From contig JBAMJV010003290.1 of the NCBI GenBank assembly GCA_037951105.1, forward strand, positions 1 through 64,000: a stretch of 64,000 bases of DNA, read 5' to 3'. The DNA is from Echinarachnius parma. Lineage: Eukaryota > Echinodermata > Echinoidea > Clypeasteroida > Echinarachniidae. The notes under the pieces are model-generated. The model saw only the letters and a program-made list of their open reading frames with translations. It did no database searches and had not been told where the DNA came from. This document shows, piece after piece, positions 47,011-59,341 of the stretch; the first letter of the stretch is position 1; every line of letters begins with the position of its first letter. The translations under genes and the position numbers were made by a program.

Positions 47011-47799
47011 CAGATAGGATGATAAATGGAGGTCCCGTGTATGAGACAGTCACATCTCATGCACGCTCTGAACCTAGTCTACTTCTCGAAAAGAGTAGGG
47101 TGTTAACGCGGTTGGACGTAATGACACATAAATGTTAGTAGAAGTTATTCTACATGTTGCCCATTTTGTGTACAAAAACACTACCTCAAATCCCTTATTT
47201 ACATCTATAGGACAGAATTTCTAAAATTAGTAAAATAAATTGATATAAAGCACAAGTTGCATAAATGTTTTCTATTCTTATTACTCATTTGTCAGTTCAC
47301 CCATAAAGTATGAACAAAATAAGGAGAGAAGAAAACTAGTTCTAAAAATAGGCCTCTTACAATCCAGACCAGCTTAGAATTATTGTGACCATCAATCAAT
47401 ACATGAAATAATTATGTCTTGTTTTTGTTAAGATGGAGAAAGAATAACAGAAAATCCTGCAGATGACAAAAAATTAATAATTTGTTTTTAAATAGTCGAC
47501 CCCATTTAGTATGAAACCATACAAATGGAAGAAAATAGTACAAAAATAGGCATCTTACAATCCATTCCAGCTGAAAATATTGTTTTTAATCAATTCTCCG
47601 TACGGAGAAAGAATAACAAGGAGAAATTCCCCAAGATGACGAAAAAAAAAAACCTCAAGCAAATCAGGATATCAATTAAGATACGTCATAAGCCTCAGAG
47701 AGTATTAAAGGGACAGTGTTGTGGTGTTATTTGTTTTTTAATTCAATAACTGCAGGCGGTTGAACAGAAAAACATAAAATTGAGGAATAATGATAATTT

Positions 47800-47905
47800 T
47801 CAAGTACAGTAAAAACCTGTGTATAGTGACCATCCACGGGAAACAAGACACGTTCCATTATTTAACTTTTGGTGGCCACTATAGGGAGGTTGGCTGGTGG
47901 CGAGT
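47800..47905 (+). repeat. family B left-end fragment
   Basis: TACAGTAAAAACCTGTGTAT, AGTGACCATCCACGGGAAAC, GGTGGCCACTATAGGGAGG. The right terminal repeat is not seen. Confidence 0.6.
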
Positions 47906-48799
47906 TAGTTCTAAGGTTTCTAAATTTCACTTTAATAAGCAAAATCGGTTTAGAAATGGCTAAGATATCACTATTTAGAGGAAAACAAAATACAGCAAAA
48001 GCTTTGTAATTCATGCATAAATATTTGTGCAAGTACAGTTACCAGCACATTGCCTATCATAAAAGTTATGAAATTCTCAAGCCCATTATTTGCCAGGATT
48101 GCTCTGCTTTTAATTAGCCAATTTAGATTGTGTTTTTTTTGTGTAGCACATTTAAAGAAAGTTGCAAGTATTGCACCATTCCTTTAAAGGTAGCCTTTCA
48201 AAGAGTCTTTGATAACGTAGGCAGAAGATATTATGTTAGAAAAATGAAACTAATTGCATACCTGTGGGTATATTGTTATATATATATGGAGGATAACAAC
48301 CCACGCAGATATTATGCACCTGAAAATAACATTTGGACGTCATCGGCCCTCCGTCTGCAAACAGATTAGCAAGCTTGTGACAATTGTTGACTTGATGTGC
48401 TAATTTAAAACTTGTAGTACTTATGCCAACCTTGAGAGAAGATCAGAGCAGATCTATAAACAATCCTAAGTCCCTATAAATAATTGTAGTACCTTTAGTA
48501 CAAGTGTGTATTTGCAGGAAGTAAATAGCAAGGTAGGTAATGTTTGTGTCCTGTTTTGGTTTGGGTTCAATGTGTATTTATAGACTTTGGACTTTATTAG
48601 ATGCTTTTCAAAAACATGAAATATTTATGAATTTCCTTTTTGTTTTCTTAATGCTGATAACACGATTGTACAATATGAGCATTCAAAAATACAGATAACA
48701 TTGTGGAATTTTATTTTCCCCCCAAATTAAAACTGGTGATATTGTTCATAAATACATTTACAAATTAAGGTGAATCTTTATATCATAATTTTGCTTTAT

Positions 48800-49170
48800 A
48801 ATAATTAAATCAACAGCCGTGATACAATTTCCTGAAAGTTCACAAAAGAAGGAGAACGATATTGTATTTGTATTGAACTACATTCTGTCTATTTCCAGCT
48901 TGTAATCTATAATGTATGTCCACCGTTGTATCAATATTTGAAGGAATCGTTATCTGCCTCCTGTCCTTAATAAGCGCTTGCCATCTTTACTGAACATTGA
49001 CTGATCTGGCGGCAACGTTGACTGCCATTTAGCCGAGTTTCTGATAATTTATGAAAGCATTTTCCCCCCTAAAAATATAAAAGTATAGTGTACGTGTGCA
49101 TACTGCGGCGATATCTCCTCCATATGGAAGCTTCCGGTCGCCAAATCTCCTCACAGACAGGTATCCTTTT
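48800..49170. promoter_or_regulatory. repeat-poor intronic block, candidate conserved non-coding element
   Basis: No recognised repeats. It contains balanced-composition sequence such as GAAGGAATCGTTATCTGCC, TTAATAAGCGCTTGCC, and GATCTGGCGGCAACGTTGAC. Selected by exclusion only. Confidence 0.15.
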
Positions 49171-49412
49171 CATATCAAAGTTACAGATTTAAATCTTTAA
49201 AGAAGCGGTATTTAAGCCTTTTCAGGACGGGTTCTAAAAATTAAAATCGCTGATGACCTTTCTGCCCCTATGCCTTCAATTTTCTTACCCCTCCTGAAAA
49301 TAAAAATCTGTCCACTGTGACCTACTATTGAAATTGGAAAACCTAAGGCTTTGTAGTTTTCAATAGTTGCGTGCTGAGCATGTACATGTAGGTGTATACA
49401 AATGTTGCATTA

Positions 49413-50460
49413 AACTGTAAACATTTTCAGGTGGTTTCACCATTAGAATAGTCTAGATATTTGTTCTGATACAAATTTAAGACATTTTTAAAGAAATGGT
49501 TTAACTCTGTATGTGAAAGGCTGAAAGGGGTACCGTATTCGCCGGCATAATGGCCGCACCCGCGTAAACGCCGCATGCCGACTTTGAGCATTGAAATTGA
49601 AAAAAAAAAAAGTGGGAGAAAAGTGCGCTAGGAAAACTGGCGACAAAAAAAGCGGGAATTTAATGGTTTTCCAAATTGTTCTCATCTTGATATATTTCTT
49701 TAACAATATTTACGAAAATATAGTTACAAAATATTCAGAATTACCTTAGTTTCGAGCAAAAATATAGTTTTCCCGAATAGATCTCTAGCGCTACATGTAT
49801 TACGAGATTGCCAGCACTTACGAGATTGTCAGCGCAGCTGGCTTACGCATGTACATGTACAAATATTTACGTACGTAAACGTTTGTACATCGAGTCAATC
49901 GCGTAGCTCGCGAGCAAGCCTTAGCACGCGTACGCGGCGCTCTGCTGTCTTTGCCAAAACCATTTAGTATACATTATCTTTATCATGCGATCATGCAGCA
50001 AGCGCGGCACTGGCAGTGCATTTTTTTCGTAACTTTGAAGTTAAAAACGTATCGGATTTAGCAAATATCGGCAAAAAAGTGTGATAAACCATTCTAGGCC
50101 AGGGTAAACGTAGACAATTTGGCTAAATAATGTTTTATCACCCAATACAATACAGTGCAATACAACCAATAGTCCCACACCTGCTGAAATGTGTTGTTTT
50201 GAGGTCAGTCAAGAGTGAAAATTTGACTATCGCCGCGTATACGCCGCACCCCATCTTTGCGGGGTTTTTTCGAGGAAAAAGTATGCGGCGTTTACGCCGG
50301 CGAATACGGTACATGTTTTCTAATGTGTTTGTTTATTATTTAACTTACAGCACATTTTCAGGTTGTTTGAACATTAGAATGTTTGAGCTCTTTTCTGATA
50401 ATTATTTATTTCAAGATGGTTTTAGAAACGGGTTTAACTCCCAATGTGAAAGGGGTATAT
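49413..50460 (+). repeat. duplicated unit of about 120 bases split by a transposon
   Basis: Left copy 49413-49530 and right copy 50335-50460 share ACATTTTCAGGT-GTTT, CCATTAGAAT, TTCTGAT, GGTTTAACTC and GTGAAAGG-GGTA. The element at 49531-50311 lies at the end of the left copy. Confidence 0.65.
49531..50311. mobile_element. 781-base DNA element with TACCGTATTCGCCGGC ends
   Basis: TACCGTATTCGCCGGC at the left and GCCGGCGAATACGGTA at the right are perfect inverted repeats. Sub-terminal AAACGCCGCATGC / GTATGCGGCGTTT and CGCCGCACCCC motifs follow. TA at each end is the probable target duplication. The interior has CpG-rich and GTAC-rich patches but no transposase. Confidence 0.85.
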
Positions 50461-51245
50461 AATTTGGATTGGAGATCTATGGGAAATGACTCTGGGGTGC
50501 TTTACCATACTGTGTATTTAAATGGATGGGTTTTCATATCTCGGGGGAGGTTTCAGCTAGGCTTGCATATCAATGATTTTCTTCCCCTTTTACATACTGT
50601 ATTTTTAATGGAAGGAAGGGAATTCGTGGACTATTGTATGGGTGATTAAATGCCAGAAGTTGTTCAGAGTCAAGAGAGAAATGGAGACTGAGAAATCGAT
50701 GTATCTCGAATACCCTAGGTAACCTTTTTCATTGTCTTTATTTTCCATATTGTCCAAATTTTCAGCATTTATTTTGAAAATTTATATCTTCAGCATTTTT
50801 GTGACATAATATCCTCAACATTAATTTGAAATAATTTAGTCAGTAATAATTTGAAATAATATAAAACTACAGCATTTTTTTGTTTTTTTAAATCCCACAT
50901 ATGGCACATATTTTATATTAAATTTATAGTGTACAGGGCTTCATGACAGTACTGATAAACAATATGTTAGTTACTGGTTCTATTGATAATTGAAAAAAAA
51001 CAAATGCAAGTTAGGCAGGTGCGAGCCTGGGGGTAGGCTATAATTAACCATCAAAATGTAGTTTCTTGCTTTCAAATGATGAGGAGAAGATGATAAGAAG
51101 ACCGACTATCTATCGCATGGGTTTTTCCCTCAACCTCAATTAGCCGTGATGTGAAGTTGACTCAATTGCAGAGGAAAGGTATTCTTACATGGTCGCATGC
51201 ATACATACAACAGATCCTGTACTGTACTGTAGAAGCAAGGTGGTT

Positions 51246-51272
51246 TGTCGTGCATGCATGCATGCATGCATT
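51246..51272 (+). repeat. (GCAT)n microsatellite
   Basis: About five to six perfect GCAT copies, itself palindromic. Confidence 0.95.
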
Positions 51273-51524
51273 AGTTGGCCTTCGGGGTGCGCAGGTTTTG
51301 ATGTCGGCGTGCCTTCACAGATGGTGACGGTGGCCGTTGCGGATCTCCGGTGATATAATGCCCTGCCGCTTCTCGCCCGGCTAAAAGCGGAAGGACCGCC
51401 CACCGCGTCTCGTTCCCGTGATGTCATGATGTCGTCACTGCCGAGCCAGCTCCATTTGTTGCGCTTCATTCACAACCACGTCATCCGGCCCCCGACGAAA
51501 ACAGTACGGCGGCAAACATTGGAT

Positions 51525-52085
51525 GTTTGCGGAGGAGAGAGAGGAAAAGAGGGAGGAGGGAAAAGGGACAGGAGAAGTGAAGAGGGGGAGAGGAGAAGAT
51601 GAGAGCGGGAGAGGAGAAGATGAGAGTGGGAGAGACGCAAGGGGAGAGGATAAGAGAGAAAGAAGAGGAGGTTGGGAGGAGAGGATGTATGAGAAGAGAG
51701 AAGAAAGGAGAGGATGAGAGGGGAGAAAGGAGAAGGGACAAGAGAAGTGAAGGGGGAGAGGAGAAGATGAGAGAGGGAGGGGAACAAGAGGAAATGATAA
51801 GAGAGAGAAAGAAGAGAGGGGGAGGAGAGGTAGGAGACGAAGGAAAGGATATATGAGAAGAGACAAGAAAGGAGAGGAGGGGGAGAGGGAGAAAGGAGAA
51901 GAGAGGAAATGAGAAGGAGAGGAGTAAGGGGAGATGTGGGGAGGAGAGAAGAGAAAAAAAAGGAGAGAGGAGATGAAAGGAATAGAGAAAGGGGGGAAGA
52001 GTGAGAAGAAGAGCGACCTTGGAGGGAGAAAAGAAGAGAGAGAGAGAAAAAAAGGTGAGGAGAAGAGAGGAGAGGAAAAGTGGGC
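51525..52085 (+). repeat. 560-base polypurine tract of GGAGAGGAGAA type
   Basis: The + strand is almost entirely A and G: GAGAGGAGAAGATGAGAG, GGAAAAGGGACAGGAGAAG and similar, with few T or C. Mirror-like purine tracts of this length can form triplex DNA. Minus frames of over 200 Ser/Pro/Leu residues are artefacts of it. Confidence 0.9.
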
Positions 52086-52089
52086 AATG

Positions 52090-52470
52090 GTATCTTGAGC
52101 ATCTAATTTGCTCCTCTTCCTTGTTGTTCTCTCCAACCATATCCACTGTTGTCTATTTGACACCTTGCCTCCCCGATTCGATACAAAAGCTTGCCGCTGC
52201 GGTTTACCGCCACTTCCGATGTCAATTCCGCCCACTCATCCCCCGCCCCCTTAATTGTTTGCCGACAGCCCTCTCTCTACCTCTGCTCATTACGTGCGCC
52301 AGTCACCATGGCTCACGGAGAGAGAGAGAGGGGACAGAGGGAGAGAGTGAGAAAGAGGGGAAGAATATTGCATTTCCGCACGGAAAACGTCTGCGAGTAT
52401 AGAGCCTTTAGAGGAGTCATACACTGCCATTAATAGCTCTCTCGTTTCTCGCCGGGGTTTTATTTTTCGA
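52090..52470. promoter_or_regulatory. GC-richer repeat-free block right of the polypurine tract
   Basis: Pyrimidine-rich sequence with GCTTGCCGCTGCGGTTTACC, CCGCCCACTCATCCCCCGCC and CATTACGTGCGCCAGTCACC, then a (GA)n run. It could be a regulatory element or an alternative promoter. No transcript evidence is visible. Confidence 0.2.
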
Positions 52471-53274
52471 ACCAGCAATTGTACACATATCTATAAATGT
52501 GTAATGGAGAGGAGGATGAGCTATTTTTGAAAGCTTTGCAGGAGAAATGTGAATATTTATTGCGATATGCGGACAAATTTATGGCTGCGCTTCCCCCCCA
52601 TGTAGACTGGATTATCATCTTTTTCCCCCCTGTACATAATACGTCTTTTGGTGCTTGACAAGTTATTACCAGTCTTTGGCTTTGAACATATTGTGGCAAA
52701 ATAGTCATATTATTTTCTTTTGTAATTTCATAAATGAGGAAATTAATCAATCTCTCAAAAGTAAAACCCAACTAAAATGAACAGTCTGTTTGCACAGTAT
52801 GCAAATTATGAATTAAAGAAAAACCACTCACGTGGCTCAAAATATTTTGCACATTACCATGTGTTAGTACACAGATTTTTACAAATAGTGTGCATTAAAT
52901 ATATATTTTTAGATCTGATAGATATGTTTCCATTTTTATTTTCATATTTTGGAGAAAAAACAATCAGTACTTGTCTGATGCCAAATTTGGTTTGATAAAT
53001 ATTTTAAATTTAAAAACTACATAAATACAATATTCTGAAGAAAAAAAAATCTTCAAAGGTTGTATCAGAACACCAAATGATAAAACGCGATTCATCAGTT
53101 TTCAAAATTTATTACCTTGTCTTTGATATGGACGTGTACAAAATGAAGATCTGTCTGTGCATGCTAAATTTGACCCACATCATCGATATGGGTTATATTG
53201 TAATTCGGTGTGATACTTCAAGCAGGCTTCCGGTCACTGCCACTTAGTGAAATATATACATGGCGGCTCAGGAC

Positions 53275-53600
53275 AATCGAGCCCTCAAAATGCCCGTAAA
53301 GAGCCCCCAAAGTTCATAAAACATCCTCTTTAAATTTGTCTTTTGTAGTTGAAAATTTCAAAATGCTTTTTCCATACTGTGGTTAATCTAAAAATTGGGT
53401 TAGAAAATCAAATCTGTGTTTCTTTGTTTGGGGCCACCAGATTTGAGTTTTGGGCCACTAGACTGGGCCACGAGGCTAACGATTGAGTTCCCGGTATTGA
53501 CTATAGGCAGCTTGGTTGCTGTAGACAGGTGGCTGCTAAGACAGGTGGCTGCTAAGACAGGTTTGACAGTATTCTCTTTCAAACAGGATTCGGGTGGCCC
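53275..53600. repeat. cluster of G, A and B fragments
   Basis: CGAGCCCTCAAAATGCCCG (G-like), TTGGGGCCACCAGATTTGAG (A-like), then GACTATAGGCAGCTTGG and TAAGACAGGTTTGACAGTA (B right end, 53500-53572), with GACAGGTGGCTGCTAA duplicated. Confidence 0.5.
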
Positions 53601-53850
53601 AAAAGAAAAGAAATAAAGAAAAGGTGTATAGAACAATCATGAGCCTTGCCCTTTATACAACAGAGAGAGAGTGAAAGTTAGAAATTTGCAAACAAAATAA
53701 TCTCTTGAAAGTTCTGTTGGCCCGGAGCCCCTAATCGAATTAAGGTGTCCCAAAACGAAAGAAAAGAAGAAAAAAACACAAAACAATGTACAGTACTACA
53801 ATCATGAGCCTTGCCCTTGATCATGACAGAGAGAGAGTTAGCATGAATTT
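53583..53850 (+). repeat. tandem duplication, two units of about 160 bases
   Basis: CCCAAAAGAAAAGAAATAAAG and ACAATCATGAGCCTTGCCCT, then CAGAGAGAGAGTGAAAGTTAG, recur as CCCAAAACGAAAGAAAAGAAG, ACAATCATGAGCCTTGCCCT and CAGAGAGAGAGTTAGC. Confidence 0.7.
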
Positions 53851-54539
53851 CCTATCTTCCCAAGTTCATTCATTCATTACAACCAGAGATACACGTACTT
53901 CAAAGTCGGGAAGACGAAGAAAAAAATGTGCCCATATTGAGGAGGTTTCTAGAAGAGTTGCGTACTCTTCGTAGAATCCCTCTATGCCCCCTTCGGCGAG
54001 AAAGCACTCCACTTACAATCTGTAATGAGCGTGTCCAAGCATTCCTTCGTCCGTTTTTGTCTTCTCTCTTTCTCCGTTAACGATCCGTGTTTTGTACACT
54101 TATAATGCATATATATTGCAGGCTACACGTTACGATGTACATACACAATGTATGCATCCTGCATGCTAATTGTATGAATGAGATATTATAACAAGTCAAG
54201 TCGTCAGAAAGCACTAACGCCGGCCTCATATTTTATACAAGTATATTAAGTGTATGGTATGCGAGTAGTACGACTGATAATATATATATTATAAGCCTTG
54301 CAGGCATTTATGCAATCTCGCATTTTCAAGTTTAATAGCGAGAGTATTGGAGGGAAATGAGGGGTTAGGGTAGGGCAATGGTCGATCAGGGAATGGGATG
54401 AGGAGTGATATAAACGGTGAAATTAATACTTGTATTCCGTATTTCGAATTCAATTTTATTTATTTATTTTGATATTATTAGTAGAATTTAAAAAAAAATT
54501 AGTATCATATAGTTTTATGTTTTTCTTGCTAATAAATTA

Positions 54540-54760
54540 TTAGTATTACTAGGGAAGGGTGGTCAATGTTATTCTGTGTAATATTTCCATTTTTATATTA
54601 AAAGAAAATAGGGGGTAAAAGTAGGGCATCGTAAAATAGGGAGTTTGCGGTTCGGGGAAGGAGCGGGGGGGGGGGGGGGGGGGGGGGCGTTTGGGTGGTC
54701 AGTTATTAGGGAAGGGTGGTGTGACAGTGGTCAGTGTTATTCTGGGTAACGTAGAGGGTG
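54540..54760 (+). repeat. GGGAAGGGTGGTCA duplication with a long poly-G run
   Basis: TAGGGAAGGGTGGTCAATGT at 54550 recurs with an insertion at 54707. Between them is a run of about 20 G (54667-54687). Confidence 0.6.
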
Positions 54761-54819
54761 GGGATAGGGGATAGGGGGAGGGTGGAGGAAATGTTCTTGA
54801 GTGATTAGGAGAGGACGGA

Positions 54820-55015
54820 TAATTTTATCCCGCCCGGTTCCGTTACCTCGTTTGTCGAAGATCCGCGCTAATTTTTCGAAGGACATCCCCGCGGGTGATT
54901 TAAGGAAGCGACACCCTGAGTCACGTAAACTGAAATACGACTGACCCCCATCTCAACCGCACTCAACATTCCCAGGAAGTCTGCATGTCATTGGGAATAT
55001 CTGGTTTATTGCCTG
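54820..55015. promoter_or_regulatory. CpG-bearing repeat-free intronic block
   Basis: CCCGCCCGGTTCCGTTACC, GAAGATCCGCGCTAATTTTT, CATCCCCGCGGGTGATTTAA and CATTCCCAGGAAGTCTGC (an ETS-like AGGAAG core) stand out from their AT-rich surroundings. Candidate enhancer, judged from composition alone. Confidence 0.2.
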
Positions 55016-55042
55016 TCTTAAAAAAGAAGCAAGGTCTGTAGT

Positions 55043-55389
55043 TTAAAAGGATCTAGTAACATTGTCCAAATCCTTTAAACTTACTTGGAACTCTTTGTTG
55101 TCAACCTTGTTGTATTCGTTCTAACGATAGAATCATGTGACAGGTTTTGGTTTATCAAATTTCCCGTAACGATTGAAATGTTCTGATTTCTAACTAGCCA
55201 CTGGATAGTCAGTGCAATGAGTTATCAATTATCACTTTGCATTTTCGCTGATTACTCGGCCATATAACATTAATTTAAGGTGAAATTTTCACACATTACT
55301 TAGTAGACATATCAGATAACAACCATACACGTTTTATCAACCATTAATCACTTTTTGCACACGTCAACAAAGTTACTAGATCCCTTTAA
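55043..55389 (-). mobile_element. family C TTAA-flanked MITE
   Basis: TTAAAAGGATCTAGTAACAT at the left and GTTACTAGATCCCTTTAA at the right; interior as in other copies (TTGTTGTATTCGTTCTAACG, TATCACTTTGCATTTTCGC). More diverged than the 5.6 kb copy. Confidence 0.8.
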
Positions 55390-55629
55390 CGTTCGTTGCT
55401 AAACCCATTTAGAACTGGGTCCGAAAATACTTGGGCTAGGGTCTGTGGGGAAATACATGTACATGTTGTACCAACATTGAATGTAGGTTAAGAACTTATC
55501 CCAGAGGAAATGATGTTTATGCACAGTTTTATGAGTGCTCACTAGCTTTCAGAATTGATCCAGTTAGATGGTGAACTTCTCATGTATAAAGCTAAATATG
55601 TAATTTCCTAGAATTTCTATTCTGGAAAG

Positions 55630-55735
55630 TTTCATTTTTATTTGTATTTTATGTATTCGTTTTTATTTCAGTAGGGTAGCTCTGTCAGCGATCGGAGCAC
55701 TGTTTTCCACATAGGCCCTACAACATAATACAAAA
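55630..55735 (-). mobile_element. possible LINE/SINE 3' tail
   Basis: On the minus strand this reads GTAGGGCCTATGTGGAAAAC, GTGCTCCGATCGCTGACAG, AGCTACCCTACTGAAATAAA and an A-rich tail, with a GTAGGG-CCCTAC hairpin. The shape resembles a CR1-type non-LTR retrotransposon 3' end, but no reverse transcriptase is present. Confidence 0.35.
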
Positions 55736-56449
55736 CATAGCTACATAAACCAAAGAAGTACAATATATATATTTTTACAAATACAAATTCAACATTGAAG
55801 GAATTAAACAATACATTTTTAGTGAGGATGTACAGTGTATGTTTTCCTGAAAATATCTGGTTCGCTTCAAAGCTAGCAAGGTCATATTAATTAGATTCAC
55901 ACCGCATACTAATAAGAAGTCAGGGCTCTGTTAATTTTTTTAGTGAGACCCTTTGATCATGATTTCTGGGTCGATTATATAAATTGTGAACTTACTTTGT
56001 CTCTAAGATGATTTCCGAGAAAGCTGTAATTTGTCTTGAAAGTATTGTTATGACTCATTATTTCATAATTATTATCCCCTTGCCTACAGGAACCTGGTGG
56101 GATGTAGTATTTCAGAATCTTGAAGGGGACGGGTAGAGTTCTTGATATTGCCTTTATGAGAAGAATGTATTGGAATAAACTAGGGCCCTGTTATGTAAGC
56201 ATCATACTTTGATTGTAATGGCTCGATTCTACTCATATTGTAGATTGTGATTAAAAATGAGCAAAGACAATGGGATTCCAATGGGATATTGTAGATATGA
56301 ACTTTCTAGATTTCAGAATTTCCCAGAATTCTCCATTATGAAAGTTTCGTTACATTTCTAATAGTTTGTTGAATAATTTAATCAAGTTGTAAGGTTGACA
56401 TTTGTTATGTTTGCTAAGAAAGTATGTGATGAAATGCAAGTCATACATT

Positions 56450-57075
56450 AGGTTAGAAAATTGTCAAGTTTGCTGTCATATTGCAGGCAAATACCCTGTG
56501 GTTCAAATGCCGCCCCAATTCTCCTCTTCAAGGTCAAAGGTCAAATTTACTTTTGGCTGCGAACAAGATATAAATGAACTCTGTCAAAGAAAAAGTGAGA
56601 CATATCTATATTGAATTAGAGAGAATATTGAAGTTTAGTGCATTGTGGCAGGCAAGTTTCCTGTGGTTCATGATGTACCTGACCACATCCACCTTCCAGT
56701 CATATCCCTAAAGGTCAAAGTTCAACTTCTGACATTTAGCTGTGACCATGGTTGACAGGTACAGTGTTCTATGATTGGGAATAAAATGTGAGACAAAGTA
56801 CAGGATATATTGTTCAAAAGAGGTGAATTGTCACATGTGGCCTTCTGGCAGACATGTTTTCCTGTAGTTCACATCCTTGTATCTAAACAGCATCCTGCTG
56901 TTACAAGGTCAAAAGGTTGTCTCAATGGTTCAAAAGAGGTGAATCGTTACATGTGGCCTTCTGGCAGGAAAGTTCCACTGTGGTTTACAACCTTGTACCT
57001 TCCCACATCCTGCTGTCACAAGGTCAAAGGTCAACTCGATTGACATTGCCCAGGATTGACATTGGGTTCTGGATA
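56450..57075 (+). repeat. tandem array, four units with AAGGTCAAAGGTCAA cores
   Basis: Units near 56455, 56630, 56810 and 56930 share GGCAGG-AA-TTCC-TGTGGTTCA, CCACATCC-CCT and an AGGTCAAAGGTCAA-like end. The last two (CAAAAGAGGTGAAT, ACATGTGGCCTTCTGGCAG) are much closer to each other, about 121 bases apart. Confidence 0.75.
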
Positions 57076-59341
57076 GCTTTGCAGTGCAAAAAGCAGTCCT
57101 GAGATTGTTATTGTTGCAAAATCACTTTCAGTTTTTTGTTTGTTCACATTCATTGTTTATTTGGTAGGAAATACTGATCACATTGAACTAACATTGAATG
57201 TTGGTAATTATGAAAAAGAAACAACTTCTTGTTAGTTCTTTGAGTTGAAGTTAGGTGCACTTTGTACTGGGAAAAATATCAATGTATTTATGATTTGATC
57301 AAGGTGCAAAGTTGCACAAAGTTATTGGTGAATTTGAAAAAGTGTAGATTAAAATATTGATACATTGTCAAATGAACTGTGGAATGTTGGTTAAAAGAAT
57401 GTACAATGTATCTGAATAATTGTAATTGATGTGAAAATGCACCTATAATTCTGTATCCACATCAACTGTTTAAAACCATGAATTGAAATAATAAGGGATG
57501 TTCTGAAGTCTGAACCTCTTTGTCCGTGACGTTCATGATGAGGCATTTTGTGAAAAGGCCTCTTTTTTCACTAAATTGAATCATAATTTATAATTGAATT
57601 AAAGTTCTTGAACTTTTTCCAAACATGTTATTAAAAAATCCAGTAAGCCGTTTCCATTCACTTCCATTGGTCAGCCAGGGTTTCTAGGAAATTTGTCTGG
57701 TACGCAGTATCCAACTTCCCAACCCTTTTTCCCCACAGGAAGTTTATTTTCCCCCCTCTTTTTTAACTCAATGGTGATTATGTGTCAATTAAAATCAAAG
57801 TGTCTCAAATTTGTCATTTTTAAAGTAAATAGTTGATTATGATTATTAAAAAGTCATTTTGTTTATTTGTCTTTACAATGATTAAAAACTTTCGGCATTG
57901 CCAATTTGTCAATTTGCAGTATGCATTTTGTACATTTTTGTGAACAACTATTCTGCTATGTCATTTTTGTTTTTGTCAAATGATCAACAGGATTTGGCCT
58001 TGCCAATTTGTATTTTGTGGGTAGAAAAGTTATTTATTTTGAGCGATCTAGAGTGAAACAAGAACAAACAAAATTGTCATAAATAAAAGAGTGCTTATTT
58101 TAGATTCAAAATCCAGAAAACAAACACGTATTTACAGGATTTGTGCGCATTCCCGTATAAGCCAAGGACTAAAATTGTCCTTCTTGCAGTGGGTTTGTGT
58201 AAAATAACACCCACAATTACGCTGATTACGCCGGGCAAAAGCGTCATATTCATGTATCCATTTCACATTATGGTTCCAAACTTAAACCATTACAGAAGTG
58301 GTTAAAAAGAACCTGATGAAGCCAAGCCTCTTTCTTAACTAATGCCCAGACAACAAATTTAAAAAGTCATATTATTACAGGTATTTGAGCCATTTTTTTG
58401 TAATCATTTAGTGAAGTTCATTCACACAGCTATTGAGAACACGTCGTGTGCGATTTGATTGTGAGTGTGTCCGATGACCGGGGTAATGATATCATTGTAA
58501 AGGGCTTAAAGATGATGATTAATCATATTAGGTGGTATATTTATAAATTTAGCATTTTATTATTATTAATTAAGGCGGTTGTTCGTTTCATGTGCCACTG
58601 GACGCGGCGGTTGATTGTAGATTGGTCTAATCTAAATATCAGAGTCCTATCACATCATCAAAGTTGTGCCATTTCTGTTCCGTTTGTTTATCACCCAAGT
58701 GGGTCTCCTGTATTATTCAGATTTCAGTATGAAATTCAGATTCATCTTCATGGTAGTCTGTTCTCACATATATGTTTCACCGTTTTGGAAACGTCTTACT
58801 CCCGATTTGAAATGGGTTTTTACCTTTCTCACCATCACCTCGAGGCTAATGTGTATGAGCTGCAATATGGGATCTGTAGCCGACTTCTGATTAAAAACAA
58901 AACCGAAAAACATACTAAGATGCAAAGAGCCACTGGGAGCTGCAATCATCTAATTGGCGACTTGAATTTTTCTTTTTTTCCTTCTTTTCTTGGGGTCAAA
59001 TTATTAGAGCATTCTTTTTTTTGTCCTCCAAATTTTGATGATTGTCCTAGATGACGCAAGATGTATTAGTCATTGTTATGGGGGGTTTTGATTACTTTTA
59101 TACTCTTCAAGCTCTTTACGTAATTTGTAGGGCGTCTGGAGAATCTTATAGAATTTTTATGCCATCACGTAGAAGAATAATCTTTAGTGTACCATGGTAT
59201 ACTCTACGTTCTTGAAATAGTTAAAACTCATTCAATGTTCTGAATAGCTTAAAGATATTATGATCATAATTTTTCATTTACAATTACATTATTATAGATT
59301 GTTTTATAGCATCATTAATGTCATTGTCGTCCTCGTAGTCG

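Noticed and set aside
51435-52235. 266-codon Ser/Leu/Pro-rich minus-strand frame
   Set aside because: It is the complement of the polypurine tract; two other minus frames over the same tract spell similar low-complexity strings.
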